This document shows positions 1-8,672 of a DNA stretch of 64,000 nt, one piece after another. A model generated the notes under the pieces. It saw only the letters and a program-made list of their open reading frames with translations. It did no database searches and was not told the DNA's origin. Origin of the DNA: DASVCS01 sp036381495 (lineage in GTDB: Bacteria > Gemmatimonadota > Gemmatimonadetes > Longimicrobiales > RSA9); the NCBI GenBank assembly GCA_036381495.1, contig DASVCS010000123.1, forward strand, positions 1 to 64,000, read 5' to 3'. The first letter of the stretch is position 1, and each line of letters starts with the position of its first letter. Both the position numbers and the translations under genes were made by a program.

Positions 1-476
1 GTCGCCTGCTCGGGGCCGAGCGCGAGCGCGGCCGCGACCTGCGCGACCGTAACCGGCACGGTGTCTGCCAGCGCCCCGGCGCTGGCTACGACGCGGGTCG
101 TGCCGTTCGCCCGCGCCACGACCCGGCCGGTCGCGTTCACCTTCGCCACGCCGGACTCAAGGCTTCTCCAGGAGATGGTCACGCCCGCGACCGGGTCGCC
201 CCCGGCGTCCCGCACCACTGCGGCGAGCTGCGCCGAGTCGCCGAGCGCGGCGAAGGCGAGCGAGTCCGGGTTCACGACCAGCGTCGCGGGCTCGGTCGTG
301 CCACCCGTGCCGTCCGGCGGATCGGTCGGCGAATCGGCGTTGCAGGCGAGCACGCCGAACAGCGCGAAGCTCATGGCCACGCTCGAACGAAGAAAGAGCT
401 GCCCGTGTAGGCGGGCTACCGCCACACGGCCCCGCTGGGCGGCGCACCGCCGCGACCGGAAATCCACAATGCCCAT
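1..476 (-). CDS. Ig-like (BIG2) lipoprotein, N-terminal part, cut by window edge
   Basis: The reading frame runs off the left edge of the window, so only about 158 N-terminal residues are visible. It starts MGIVDFRSRRCAAQ at an ATG preceded by AGGAG. A hydrophobic segment ends in a Cys (FALFGVLAC), followed by an SPTDPPDGTGG spacer, which suggests a secreted lipoprotein. Residues after about 60 match the BIG2-type Ig-like repeats of the next two genes (ALGDSAQLAAVVRDA, ADTVPVTVAQVAAAL). By comparison with those paralogues the missing part should hold a second Ig-like region and PD40/TolB propeller repeats. It is the third member of a tandem family. Function beyond an exported surface or periplasmic protein is unknown. 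Confidence 0.8.
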   Translation of the reverse strand, partial: MGIVDFRSRRCAAQRGRVAVARLHGQLFLRSSVAMSFALFGVLACNADSPTDPPDGTGGTTEPATLVVNPDSLAFAALGDSAQLAAVVRDAGGDPVAGVTISWRSLESGVAKVNATGRVVARANGTTRVVASAGALADTVPVTVAQVAAALALGPEQA

Positions 477-787
477 TCAGACTCCTGCGAGGAATGATCG
501 CACGCCGGTCGGCTCGCCCGGGTTCGGTCCCAGACCACGGTTCCCGCGTCGGACCGCGCGCGCAGGTCCGGGCTGCCGACTCATGAAAGCGACATCCCGG
601 TGCGGAGGGGCCACGGCGCGTGGTCCGCGTTCGCCGGAGACGGGCACCGGCTACAGCCGCGGCCGCCAACGGCGCGTGGTGCACCAAGCGCGGTGACGCC
701 GGCCACCGGCGAATGCCGGCGGAGGGCCGTCGCCTCCCGCGCAACGTGCTCGGCGGGGGCAGGATCATCCACCCGGCTGCATGCCGG
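477..787. other. Gene-free leader region between tandem paralogues
   Basis: This 311-base gap separates the start of the truncated paralogue from the stop of the next one. Its first ~130 bases align with the region just upstream of the gene starting at 4120, including a block at 585-613 (GAAAGCGACATCCCGG core). The homology shows that the leader was copied along with the gene. No separate gene is seen. Confidence 0.6.
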
Positions 788-2359
788 CTACGGCCGGGGC
801 CGCCAGGCGGGGAAGACGTCGTCCCCGGGAGCGTCCGTGAGCCGGGTCAACCCACTGCCGTCGGCGTGCACCACGTAGATTTCGTAGTCGCCGTCGCGGT
901 CGCTGGCGAACGCGATCCTCTCCCCATCCGGCGACCACACGGGGAGTGCGTCCTGACCGGGATGGTTCGTGAGATTCGTCTCGCTGCTGCCGTCCGCGTT
1001 CACCACATGAATCTCGTAGTTGCCGTCCCGGTAGGTCGTGAGCGCGATCCGGCTGCCGTCCGGCGACCAGACGGCGGCGTTGTCGATGTCATCATTGTCG
1101 GTGAGTTTGTCCAGCCCGCTCCCGTCGCTGTTCATCACGTAGATCTCGTAGTCGCCATCTCGGTTGCTGACGAACGCGATCCTCGTCCCGTCCGGCGACC
1201 ACCTCGGGAGGACATTGTCGCCATCACCACCGTCGTTCGTGAGGTTCATCAGCTCGCTGCCATCCGCAGCCATCACGTGGATATCGAAGTCGCCGTCCCG
1301 GTGGCTGTAGAACGCGATCCTCTTCCCGTCCGGCGACCATACGGGCTCGAAGTCGGCTCCTGGATCGTTCGTGAGGTTCTGCAACCCGCTCCCGTCCGCG
1401 TTCACCACGTAGACCTCGTAGTTGCCGTCCCGCGTGCTCTCGAACGCGATCTTCATCCCGTCCGGCGACCACGAGGGCCGGTAGTCGTCGCCGGCATCGT
1501 TCGTGACGTTCGTCGGGTCGCTGCCATCCGCATTCATCACGTAGATCTCCTCATTCGCATCCCGGGAGGTGCGGAACGCGATCCGACCGCCGTCCGGCGA
1601 CCACGTGGGCCAGGCATCGTCGCCCGCCGCGAACGTGAGCCGGGTCAGGCCGCTGCCGTCCGCGTTGATCCGGTAGATGTCGACATTGTCATCACCGGCG
1701 TGGAACACGAGCTGGTCCGGCACCGACACGGTGACCTGACCGCTGAGGCCGGCCGCCGTCGCCGTGATCCGCGTCTCGCCGCCCCACCCCACCCCGGTCA
1801 CCAGCCCCGAGCCGTCCACCGTGGCCACGCCCTCGTCCTCGCTCACCCACTCGACGGCCGCGCCCTCGACCGCCACGCCGTTCGAGTCGGCCGCCGCCGC
1901 CACCAGCCGCACCGTGTCCCCCTCGCCCACGCTCACGGCCGAGGGGCTCACCTCGAGCGCGGCCACGACCTGCGCGACCGTGATCGGCACCGTGTCGGCC
2001 AGCGACCCGGCGCTCGCCACGACCGCGGCCGTGCCGTTGCTCTGCGCTACCACCCACCCCGCGGCATTCACGGTGGCTACGGCGGCGTCCGTGTTCGTCC
2101 ACGCGACGACCGCGCCCGGGATCTCGTTGCCGGCGGCATCGCGTACGACGGCCGCGAGCTGCGCGGAATCGCCGAGCGCGGTGAACGAGACGGTCGCCGG
2201 CGTCGCTTCGAGCGAGACAGCCCGGCCCGTGCCGCCCCCGCCGCCCGTCGGATCGGTCGGCGATTCATCGCCGCAGGCGGCGGTCGCCACGAGCGCGAAC
2301 GCGCCGAACGGCGCGAGCACCAGGGCGAGACTCGTACGGAGAAGGATTTGTCTGCGCAT
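788..2359 (-). CDS. Secreted Ig-like (BIG2) plus PD40/TolB propeller lipoprotein
   Basis: A 523-residue protein. I place the start at MRRQILLRTSL because it gives a clean signal sequence ending in a lipobox-like LVATAAC; the upstream frame is longer but has no signal. Two BIG2-like Ig domains occupy about residues 45-215. They are followed by seven PD40-type repeats of the form NADGS..LTND.GDD..P.WSPDG.RIAF.S.RDG.YEIYV, which predict a TolB-like beta-propeller ending in AWRPRP. It is likely anchored to a membrane and facing the periplasm or outside. No catalytic motif is seen. It is a close paralogue of the genes at 1-476 and 2510-4120. The Shine-Dalgarno sequence is weak here, unlike in the two copies. 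Confidence 0.85.
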   Translation of the reverse strand: MRRQILLRTSLALVLAPFGAFALVATAACGDESPTDPTGGGGGTGRAVSLEATPATVSFTALGDSAQLAAVVRDAAGNEIPGAVVAWTNTDAAVATVNAAGWVVAQSNGTAAVVASAGSLADTVPITVAQVVAALEVSPSAVSVGEGDTVRLVAAAADSNGVAVEGAAVEWVSEDEGVATVDGSGLVTGVGWGGETRITATAAGLSGQVTVSVPDQLVFHAGDDNVDIYRINADGSGLTRLTFAAGDDAWPTWSPDGGRIAFRTSRDANEEIYVMNADGSDPTNVTNDAGDDYRPSWSPDGMKIAFESTRDGNYEVYVVNADGSGLQNLTNDPGADFEPVWSPDGKRIAFYSHRDGDFDIHVMAADGSELMNLTNDGGDGDNVLPRWSPDGTRIAFVSNRDGDYEIYVMNSDGSGLDKLTDNDDIDNAAVWSPDGSRIALTTYRDGNYEIHVVNADGSSETNLTNHPGQDALPVWSPDGERIAFASDRDGDYEIYVVHADGSGLTRLTDAPGDDVFPAWRPRP

Positions 2360-2509
2360 ATCGTGTTGCGTGGCCCGGCTCCAATGGTCGTGGGCGAATG
2401 GCGTAAGCGGGGCGGCCCCGCCGGCCGCCCTGCCCATCATGAAGGCGACATCCCGGCGCGGCGGGGCCACGGAGCCGGGTCCGCACCCGGCGGAGACGCC
2501 GGCCGCCGC

Positions 2510-4120
2510 CTACGGCCGCGGCCGCCAGGCGGGGGCGACGTTCTCCCCGGGATCATCCGTGAGCCGCGTCAACCCGCTGCCGTCCGGGTCGATCACGTAG
2601 ATCTCCCAGGCATCGGGGCCGTCCCGGTCACTGTAGAACGCGATCCGACTCCCGTCCGGCGACCACACGGGGAGGACATCGTTGCTGTCTTCGTTCGTGA
2701 GCCTGGCCAGCTCGCTGCCGTCCGCAGCCATCACGTAGATCTCGGAGTTGCCATGACGGAAAGTGTAGAACGCGATCTTCGTCCCGTCCGGCGACCATGC
2801 GGGGACGACGTCGCGACCGGCATCGTTCGTCAGGTTCGTCTGGCCGCTGCCGTCCGCAGCCATCACGTAGATCTCGTAGTTCCCGTCACGGATGCTGGAG
2901 AACGCGATCCGGCTGCCGTCCGGCGACCACACGGGGCGGGAGTCGTCGCCGGCATCGTTCGTGAGGTTCGTCGGGTCGCTGCCATCCGCAGCCATCACGT
3001 AGATCTCGTAGTTGCCGTCACGATTGCTCCGGAACGCGATCTTCGTCCCGTCCGGCGACCACGAGGGCTCGAAGTCGTATCCTGGATCGTTCGTGAGGTT
3101 CTCCAACCCGCTCCCGTCCGCGTTCACGGCGTAGATCTCGCTGGGACCGTCACGGTCGCTCACGAATGCGATCTTCGTCCCGTCCGGCGACCATGCGGGC
3201 ATGTCGTCTCTGCCGGCATCGTTCGTGACGTTCGTCAGATCGCTGCCATCCGCGTTCAGCACGTAGACCTCGTCGTTGGCTTCCCGGTTGCTGGAGAACG
3301 CGATCCGGCTCCCGTCCGGCGACCACACGGGGCGGGTGTCCTCGCCCAGGTCGAACGTGAGCCGGGTCCGGCCGCTGCCGTCCGCGTTCACCAGGTAGAT
3401 GTCGAAGTTGTCATCACCGCCTTGGAACGCGAGCTGGTCCGGCACCGACACGGCCACCTCGTCGCTCTGGCCGCCGGCCGCCGCCGTGATCCGCGTCTCG
3501 CCGCCCCGCCGAACGCCGGTCACCAGCCCCGAGCCGTCCACCGTGGCCACGCCCTCATCCGCACTCATCCAGTCGACGGCCGCGCCCTCGACCGCCACGC
3601 CGTTCGAGTCGGCCGCCACCGCCACCAGCCGCGCCGTGTCCCCCTCGCCCACGCTCACGGCCGAGCGGCTCACCTCGAGCGCGGCCACGACCTGCGCGAC
3701 CGTGACGGACACCGTGTCGGCCAGCGACCCGGCGCTCGCCACGACCGCGGCCGTGCCGTTGCCCGATGCCACCACCCAGCCGGTCGAGCCGACCACCGCC
3801 ACCGCGGAATCCAGGCTCGCCCACGCCACGCTCACACCCGCGATCTCGTTGCCGGCGCTGTCACGCACGAGCGCGGTGAGTTCCACCGAATCGCCGACCG
3901 CGTGGAACGAGACGGTCTCGGGCGTCGCTTCGAGCGAGGCGGGCCCGCCCGTGCCGTCCGGTGGCTCGGTCGGCGAGTCGCCGTCGCAGGCGACCGCCGC
4001 GCACAGCGCGAGGCCAAGGGCGATGCTCGAACGGAAAAGGAACGGCCTGCAACAATGGGATACCGCCACCCGGCCCCACTCGGCGGCGCACCGCCACGAC
4101 CGGACGTCCACGATGCTCAT
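2510..4120 (-). CDS. Secreted Ig-like (BIG2) plus PD40/TolB propeller lipoprotein
   Basis: A 536-residue paralogue of the preceding gene with the same plan: signal sequence with a Cys after LALCAAVAC, two BIG2-like domains, then seven PD40 repeats and the ending AWRPRP. The start MSIVDVRSWRCAAE is chosen over a longer frame because AGGAGT sits six bases before the ATG. Most differences from the neighbour lie in the propeller repeats, while the Ig region is nearly identical (the block AALEVS.SAVSVGEGDT is shared), which fits recent duplication or gene conversion. Function is unknown; such proteins are common as multiple copies in Gemmatimonadota and Acidobacteriota. Confidence 0.85.
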   Translation of the reverse strand: MSIVDVRSWRCAAEWGRVAVSHCCRPFLFRSSIALGLALCAAVACDGDSPTEPPDGTGGPASLEATPETVSFHAVGDSVELTALVRDSAGNEIAGVSVAWASLDSAVAVVGSTGWVVASGNGTAAVVASAGSLADTVSVTVAQVVAALEVSRSAVSVGEGDTARLVAVAADSNGVAVEGAAVDWMSADEGVATVDGSGLVTGVRRGGETRITAAAGGQSDEVAVSVPDQLAFQGGDDNFDIYLVNADGSGRTRLTFDLGEDTRPVWSPDGSRIAFSSNREANDEVYVLNADGSDLTNVTNDAGRDDMPAWSPDGTKIAFVSDRDGPSEIYAVNADGSGLENLTNDPGYDFEPSWSPDGTKIAFRSNRDGNYEIYVMAADGSDPTNLTNDAGDDSRPVWSPDGSRIAFSSIRDGNYEIYVMAADGSGQTNLTNDAGRDVVPAWSPDGTKIAFYTFRHGNSEIYVMAADGSELARLTNEDSNDVLPVWSPDGSRIAFYSDRDGPDAWEIYVIDPDGSGLTRLTDDPGENVAPAWRPRP

Positions 4121-4230
4121 GAGCGACTCCTGCGAACAATGATCACGCGCAGGTCGGCTCGCCCCGGTCCGGTCCCACACCGCGACCGCGGCGTCGGACC
4201 GCGAGCGCGTGTCGCCGGCCTGCCGACTTT

Positions 4231-4259
4231 GAAAGCGACATCCCGGCGCGGAGGGGCCA
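4231..4259 (-). repeat. Conserved leader block of the tandem lipoprotein family
   Basis: A near-identical block of about 29 bases with the core GAAAGCGACATCCCGG lies about 80-115 bases before each of the three paralogous starts, at 585-613, 2441-2468 and 4231-4259. It may hold a shared promoter or leader element, or only reflect the duplication. Confidence 0.55.
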
Positions 4260-4273
4260 TCTGGGCGGACGCC

Positions 4274-4371
4274 ATCTGGGCCGACCAGGCCCCGTTTCTC
4301 GGTTTCGCTACAAACCGCTATGATCTGGGCGGACCAGGCCCCGTTCCCCGGTGTTGCTACGAATCGCTATG
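4274..4371. repeat. Two 49-bp imperfect direct repeats
   Basis: Two adjacent copies (4274-4322 and 4323-4371) share TGGGCGGACCAGGCCCCGTT or a one-base variant, and both end in CGCTAT. The same core appears inverted at 4561-4618, so the stretch between them could fold as a long hairpin. No protein is recognised between 4372 and 4560. Confidence 0.8.
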
Positions 4372-4560
4372 GGGGGAGCGATGGGCTGGGCGGGCGGAGA
4401 TGCCGGACATCAGCCGGCGGCGGCGGAATCGGTCGCCGGCACGTCCGGAAGGGACAAAACGCGAATGTGGAACGCGAGACACACGCGGCTGATCCGCATG
4501 CGCATGGAAAAGCGGGCGGCAGACCAGCGCGTCGCTATGCGAGATTGGGCCAATTCCGGG

Positions 4561-4618
4561 AAACGGGGCCTGGTCCGCCCAAGATAGAGAAACGGGGCCT
4601 GGTCCGCCCAAGATAGAG
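4561..4618. repeat. Two perfect 29-bp tandem repeats, inverted relative to 4274-4371
   Basis: Copies at 4561-4589 and 4590-4618 are identical and carry AACGGGGCCTGGTCCGCCC followed by AAGATAGAG. The 20-base core is the reverse complement of the core at 4326-4345. The short GCGGACCAGG part also occurs in the inverted repeat at 11069/11501. The remaining gap up to 4920 holds only the candidate promoter at 4770-4798. Confidence 0.85.
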
Positions 4619-4769
4619 TCTTCTGAATTGGTTGGGCGCACGGATGGTATGGACGCCGGATGGGATCGCTGCCCTATTGGCGCTCCCCCGATCCGTCCGC
4701 CACTTGTCCACCAATATCGTGCTAGATGCAGGAGCCTGGGTCGAGTCCATACCAGCACCGTCAACAACC

Positions 4770-4798
4770 TTGACCTGCTCCTCTCGCTCGCGCTATCT
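4770..4798 (+). promoter_or_regulatory. Candidate sigma-70 promoter for the ietAS pair
   Basis: TTGACC, a 17-base spacer and CTATCT lie about 120 bases before the ATPase start, in a locally AT-richer stretch. This is a match to the sigma-70 form only; no operator is evident. Confidence 0.45.
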
Positions 4799-4919
4799 TC
4801 GCACCGCCAGCGCCGTGCTTTGTTCCAATTCGTGCAATCGCGTTAGGCGCAAGATGGTGACGCTCGGTGATCCGTCGACGAAGCTCCTCCGGTAGGACGT
4901 CCAAGAGGCCGAGAAGACG

Positions 4920-5897
4920 ATGGCGAAAGCGGATCACATCAAGGCGCTCATCAAGAGCCACGCGGCAGGCGACGACGCCCGTTTCTACGCCATCGCCATG
5001 CAGGTGGCGGCAAAGGCGGCGCGCAGCGGGCACGGCAAGTTCGCCCAAGAACTCCGCGAGCTTGTCGACCAGGCCAAATCCCGGGCGAGTACAGCTAAGC
5101 CACGCAAGCCCGTCCCTATAGCCCAGCCCCGCGGTGAGCTTGCGGGTCTGCTCACGGTTGGGTACCCGACCACGCGTCTAGCCGAAATGGCCCTCGGTCC
5201 GGAGGTTCAGCGACGCATCGAGCGTTCCCTCGTCGAGCAACGCCAGCGCGAGCGCATCAAGGAGCACGGATTCTCTCCGATTCGGAAACTGCTCCTAGTC
5301 GGTCCGCCGGGCACCGGCAAGACGATGACCGCCGCGGCGTTGTCGGGTGAGTTGGGCCTGCCCCTCTTTTCTATTCAGCTCCACGGTCTCATCACCAAGT
5401 ACATGGGCGAGACGGCCGCCAAGCTCCGCGTCATTTTCGACGCGATCGGTGAAACGCGCGGCGTCTATCTTTTCGACGAGTTCGATGCGCTGGGGAGCGA
5501 GCGGGCGTCTCGCAATGACGTGGGAGAAATCCGTCGCGTGCTCAACTCATTCCTACAATTCCTTGAGCAGGACGACTCGGATAGTTTGATCATCGCCGCC
5601 ACCAATCATTCCCGACTCCTCGATCGCGCGCTTTTCCGACGATTCGATTCCGTCGTCGAATACTTCCTGCCAACGGCCGAGATCGCCGAGCACGTCATGC
5701 GCCACAGACTCGCGTCGCTGGATACACAAAGCGTTCAGTGGAGTGCAGCCGTAGCGGCGGCAGAGGGGTTGAGCCACGCGGAAATCGCCCGTGCGTGCGA
5801 GCAAGCGGCAAAGAACGCCATCCTGGAGCATTCGACGGTCGTCGATACGGAGGGTCTCGTCGAGGCCCTCAAGGAACGACGCGCCACGCAAGGCTGA
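4920..5897 (+). CDS. ietA: AAA+ ATPase of an IetAS-type system
   Basis: A 325-residue AAA+ ATPase. The N-terminal ~70 residues are helical (MAKADHIKALIKSHAAGDDA) and the ATPase core carries Walker A GPPGTGKT at 128-135, Walker B FDEFD at 185-189 and a sensor-1 region IIAATNHS. The next gene, 15 bases downstream, encodes a subtilase, so the pair forms one operon. An AAA ATPase next to a large subtilisin-like protease is the known IetA/IetS arrangement, first described for plasmid stability and incompatibility and later reported as an anti-phage system. In that model the ATPase controls or feeds the protease. Base composition is clearly less GC-rich than the neighbours, which suggests transfer. 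Start chosen for its GAGAAG ribosome site. Confidence 0.85.
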   Translation: MAKADHIKALIKSHAAGDDARFYAIAMQVAAKAARSGHGKFAQELRELVDQAKSRASTAKPRKPVPIAQPRGELAGLLTVGYPTTRLAEMALGPEVQRRIERSLVEQRQRERIKEHGFSPIRKLLLVGPPGTGKTMTAAALSGELGLPLFSIQLHGLITKYMGETAAKLRVIFDAIGETRGVYLFDEFDALGSERASRNDVGEIRRVLNSFLQFLEQDDSDSLIIAATNHSRLLDRALFRRFDSVVEYFLPTAEIAEHVMRHRLASLDTQSVQWSAAVAAAEGLSHAEIARACEQAAKNAILEHSTVVDTEGLVEALKERRATQG

Positions 5898-5912
5898 CAA
5901 AGGAAATGAGCC

Positions 5913-8465
5913 ATGGCGGCTCCTCGTAACCGCAAGCACATCCTCGTGCCGACAGCTCCTCGGGTTGAGGCGTATCAATCACACCCCCGGAAAATTTCAC
6001 CCCCGCGTCCTCCCGCGCCGACAAGCAGAGCTGCACATGCCGCTGCCCTAACCAACGCCCTCGACGTGGCGGAGGCCGAGGCCAAGGAGCGGCGTTCGAC
6101 AACGGGGATCGACGTCCACGGAGCCAAGCCCGGCATATATATCCAATTCGACAGCCAGCCTGGCTACGAGCTCAACCTCGGCAGCCTGGAGGACAGGAGG
6201 CAGGGGATCGAGCTGGTCGCGGTCACCGAGGCGTCCACCGATGAGGCCGAACCGAGACGGATCCAGCGTGCTACCGTCTTCGTCCCGGACGGCAAGCTGA
6301 AACATTTCGTTGCTCGCTTCCAGAAGTACGCCCGCGAGACTCCGAAGAAGAAGGGGGAGCGACGGCATGAAGACATGGTTGATCGGATCGCTGCCCTCCG
6401 TCTTGCCACGCTACGCGCGCTGTGGACCGACGCTCCGGAAGCGTACCCGAATGAAGACGAGACGATCTGGTGGGAAGTGTGGCTGCGGCGCCAAGACGGC
6501 AACGAGCTGGAACGGCTGCTCGAGTTCGCGGACCAATCGGGCATTACGGTGTCCGAGCGACGCTTGGGGTTCGACGAACGCACCGTCGTGCTCGTTCGGG
6601 CACATCCGAACCGGCTCGCCGCTTCCCTGGATGTCCTGAGCGACATCGCAGAAGTGCGCCGTGCCAAGGAGACGGCGGTCGAGTTCGTGGACATGGGCCC
6701 AGCCGAGCAGGCTGACTGGGCAGCCGAGCTGAAGCAACGAACGCAGTGGCCGCCGGACAATGCGCCGGTGGTATGCATCCTCGATACCGGCGTGACCCGG
6801 GGGCACCCACTGCTCGATCCGGTAGTTCGCCCCGAGGACGTTCACGCGATCGACCCGGCATGGGGGACGCACGACGACGGTGGCGGCCCCGGCGCAATGG
6901 GCCACGGGACCCAGATGGCGGGCCTCGCGATCTATGGCGACCTGGCGCCGCTTCTCGTGGATTCCGCGCCCCTGATCATTCGGCATCGGCTCGAGTCCGT
7001 GAAGATCCTACCTCCCCGGGGTGCAAACCCGCCCGAGCTGTACGGAACCATTACCGCGGAGGCTGCAGCTCGCGTCGAGGTTCAAGCGCCAGGTCGCCAT
7101 CGATGTTTCTCACTTGCTGTAACTGCCACGGACAAGCGCGACCGCGGCGAACCGACGTCATGGTCCGCAGCCGTCGATGCGCTCGCGGCCGGAAGAAGCT
7201 TCGATTCCACGACCCAAGGGCTCGCTTACTTGGATAATGCCGAAGATGCGGCGCGACGCCTGTTCGTTGTCAGCGCAGGCAACGTCACCACCCTTGAAGT
7301 CGATCACCTGAGCCGCAGCGACACCGAGCCGGTGCAGGATCCGGCGCACGCATGGAATGCTCTCACCGTCGGAGCCTTCACCGAGAAGGCAACCATTCGT
7401 GATCCAGGACGCGACGGCTGGGCACCGGTCGCGTCTCCGGGCGATCTCTCGCCATGGAGCACGACTTCGGTGACATTCGAAAGAAACAAGTGGCCGCTCA
7501 AGCCCGACGTGGTCTTCGAAGGTGGCAACGTCGCCTGCAACGGAACGGGCGATGTCGACTTTCCAGTGCCCGATCTGTGCCTGCTCTCCACGCACCACAA
7601 GCCCGCCGAAAAGCTGCTGGTGCTGTCATGGGCCACGAGCGCCGCGTGTGCTCAGGCAGCTCGGCTGGCGGCGATCATCTCGGCGGAATACCCAACGCCC
7701 TGGCCTGAGACTATCCGCGCTCTCATCGTGCACTCGGCCGAATGGACACCCGCGATGAGCGCGTACCTGCGCGGCGCCAGCGGAAAGCGAAAACGCGAAG
7801 TGCTCGTGCGGCGGTACGGTTTCGGCGTGCCGAGCCTGCCTCGCGCTCTCCGGAGCGCGAGCGACGCCCTGACACTGGTCCTACAGAGTACCATCCGTCC
7901 CTTCGAACGCGGCAAGATGCGGGAAATCCACATCCACGAGCTGCCGTGGCCGGAGGATGTGCTGGCGAGTCTTGGCGCAACACCCGTCCGACTCCGTGTC
8001 ACGTTATCCTACTTTATCGAGCCCAACCCGGGACGCCGCGGGTGGAAGAAACGCCATCGATACGCGTCGCATGGACTCCGCTTCGAGGTCAGAGGGGCCG
8101 CCGAGTCGACCGACGAGTTCCGCAAACGCCTCAACCGGAAGGCCTTGGACGAGGAGGAGGAAAAACCTGCAGCCACGAGCGACGCCTCGGAGTGGTTCTT
8201 GGGCGAACAGGCGCGCAATCGGGGGTCTCTGCATTCGGACATTTGGGCCGGCACGGCTGCCGACCTAGCGGATCGTGGCGTCATCGGCGTCTACCCGGTG
8301 ACAGGGTGGTGGAAGGAGCAGCCCGCCCGCGACCGAAGCGACCACGGGGCGCGGTATGCGCTGGTCGTTTCGATCGAGACGAAGGAAGCTGAGGTCGACA
8401 TTTGGACGCCGGTCGCCGCCGAGGTGGGCATACCGGTCGAGGTTGCGGACGAGATCCTCGTCTGA
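5913..8465 (+). CDS. ietS: Subtilisin-like S8 protease of an IetAS-type system
   Basis: An 850-residue protein without a signal peptide, so it should act in the cytoplasm. The S8 catalytic triad is readable: Asp291 in VVCILDTGVTRGHP, His331 in MGHGTQMAG, Ser576 in LSWATSAACAQAA, with the oxyanion-type Asn in VVSAGN. About 280 residues precede the protease domain and about 230 follow it; both flanks are usual for IetS-like proteins and are probably where the target or the ATPase is bound. It is the distal gene of the two-gene operon with the AAA+ ATPase. The expected role is phage or plasmid interference through regulated proteolysis; the substrate is unknown. No other defence gene lies next to it. 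Confidence 0.85.
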   Translation: MAAPRNRKHILVPTAPRVEAYQSHPRKISPPRPPAPTSRAAHAAALTNALDVAEAEAKERRSTTGIDVHGAKPGIYIQFDSQPGYELNLGSLEDRRQGIELVAVTEASTDEAEPRRIQRATVFVPDGKLKHFVARFQKYARETPKKKGERRHEDMVDRIAALRLATLRALWTDAPEAYPNEDETIWWEVWLRRQDGNELERLLEFADQSGITVSERRLGFDERTVVLVRAHPNRLAASLDVLSDIAEVRRAKETAVEFVDMGPAEQADWAAELKQRTQWPPDNAPVVCILDTGVTRGHPLLDPVVRPEDVHAIDPAWGTHDDGGGPGAMGHGTQMAGLAIYGDLAPLLVDSAPLIIRHRLESVKILPPRGANPPELYGTITAEAAARVEVQAPGRHRCFSLAVTATDKRDRGEPTSWSAAVDALAAGRSFDSTTQGLAYLDNAEDAARRLFVVSAGNVTTLEVDHLSRSDTEPVQDPAHAWNALTVGAFTEKATIRDPGRDGWAPVASPGDLSPWSTTSVTFERNKWPLKPDVVFEGGNVACNGTGDVDFPVPDLCLLSTHHKPAEKLLVLSWATSAACAQAARLAAIISAEYPTPWPETIRALIVHSAEWTPAMSAYLRGASGKRKREVLVRRYGFGVPSLPRALRSASDALTLVLQSTIRPFERGKMREIHIHELPWPEDVLASLGATPVRLRVTLSYFIEPNPGRRGWKKRHRYASHGLRFEVRGAAESTDEFRKRLNRKALDEEEEKPAATSDASEWFLGEQARNRGSLHSDIWAGTAADLADRGVIGVYPVTGWWKEQPARDRSDHGARYALVVSIETKEAEVDIWTPVAAEVGIPVEVADEILV

Positions 8466-8672
8466 ATCCGGGTGTAGGAAGTCCGGGGTGGTAAACGTGG
8501 TGACGCGGGACGACCTAATACCACTATGTCAGATCCGGCCGCTCCTCGGAGACGGCCGCATGCAACAACGTCGCTTTCGCCGGCTGGGCCGGTTCGGAGT
8601 CGCCACGGGCAAGCCCCTCCGTATGACGGCCTTAGAGAACGTGACAGAGTAGTACAACTAAGCGAAGCTTGC

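Noticed and set aside
620..4492. A 1290-codon open frame on the plus strand across the lipoprotein genes
   Set aside because: It is the antisense shadow of the PD40 repeats; its translation is a monotonous Arg/Val/Pro/His repeat without domains, while the minus strand has signal peptides, ribosome sites and known repeats.
4632..4895. An 87-codon frame before the ietA gene
   Set aside because: No ribosome site or similarity to anything I recognise; it overlaps the candidate promoter.
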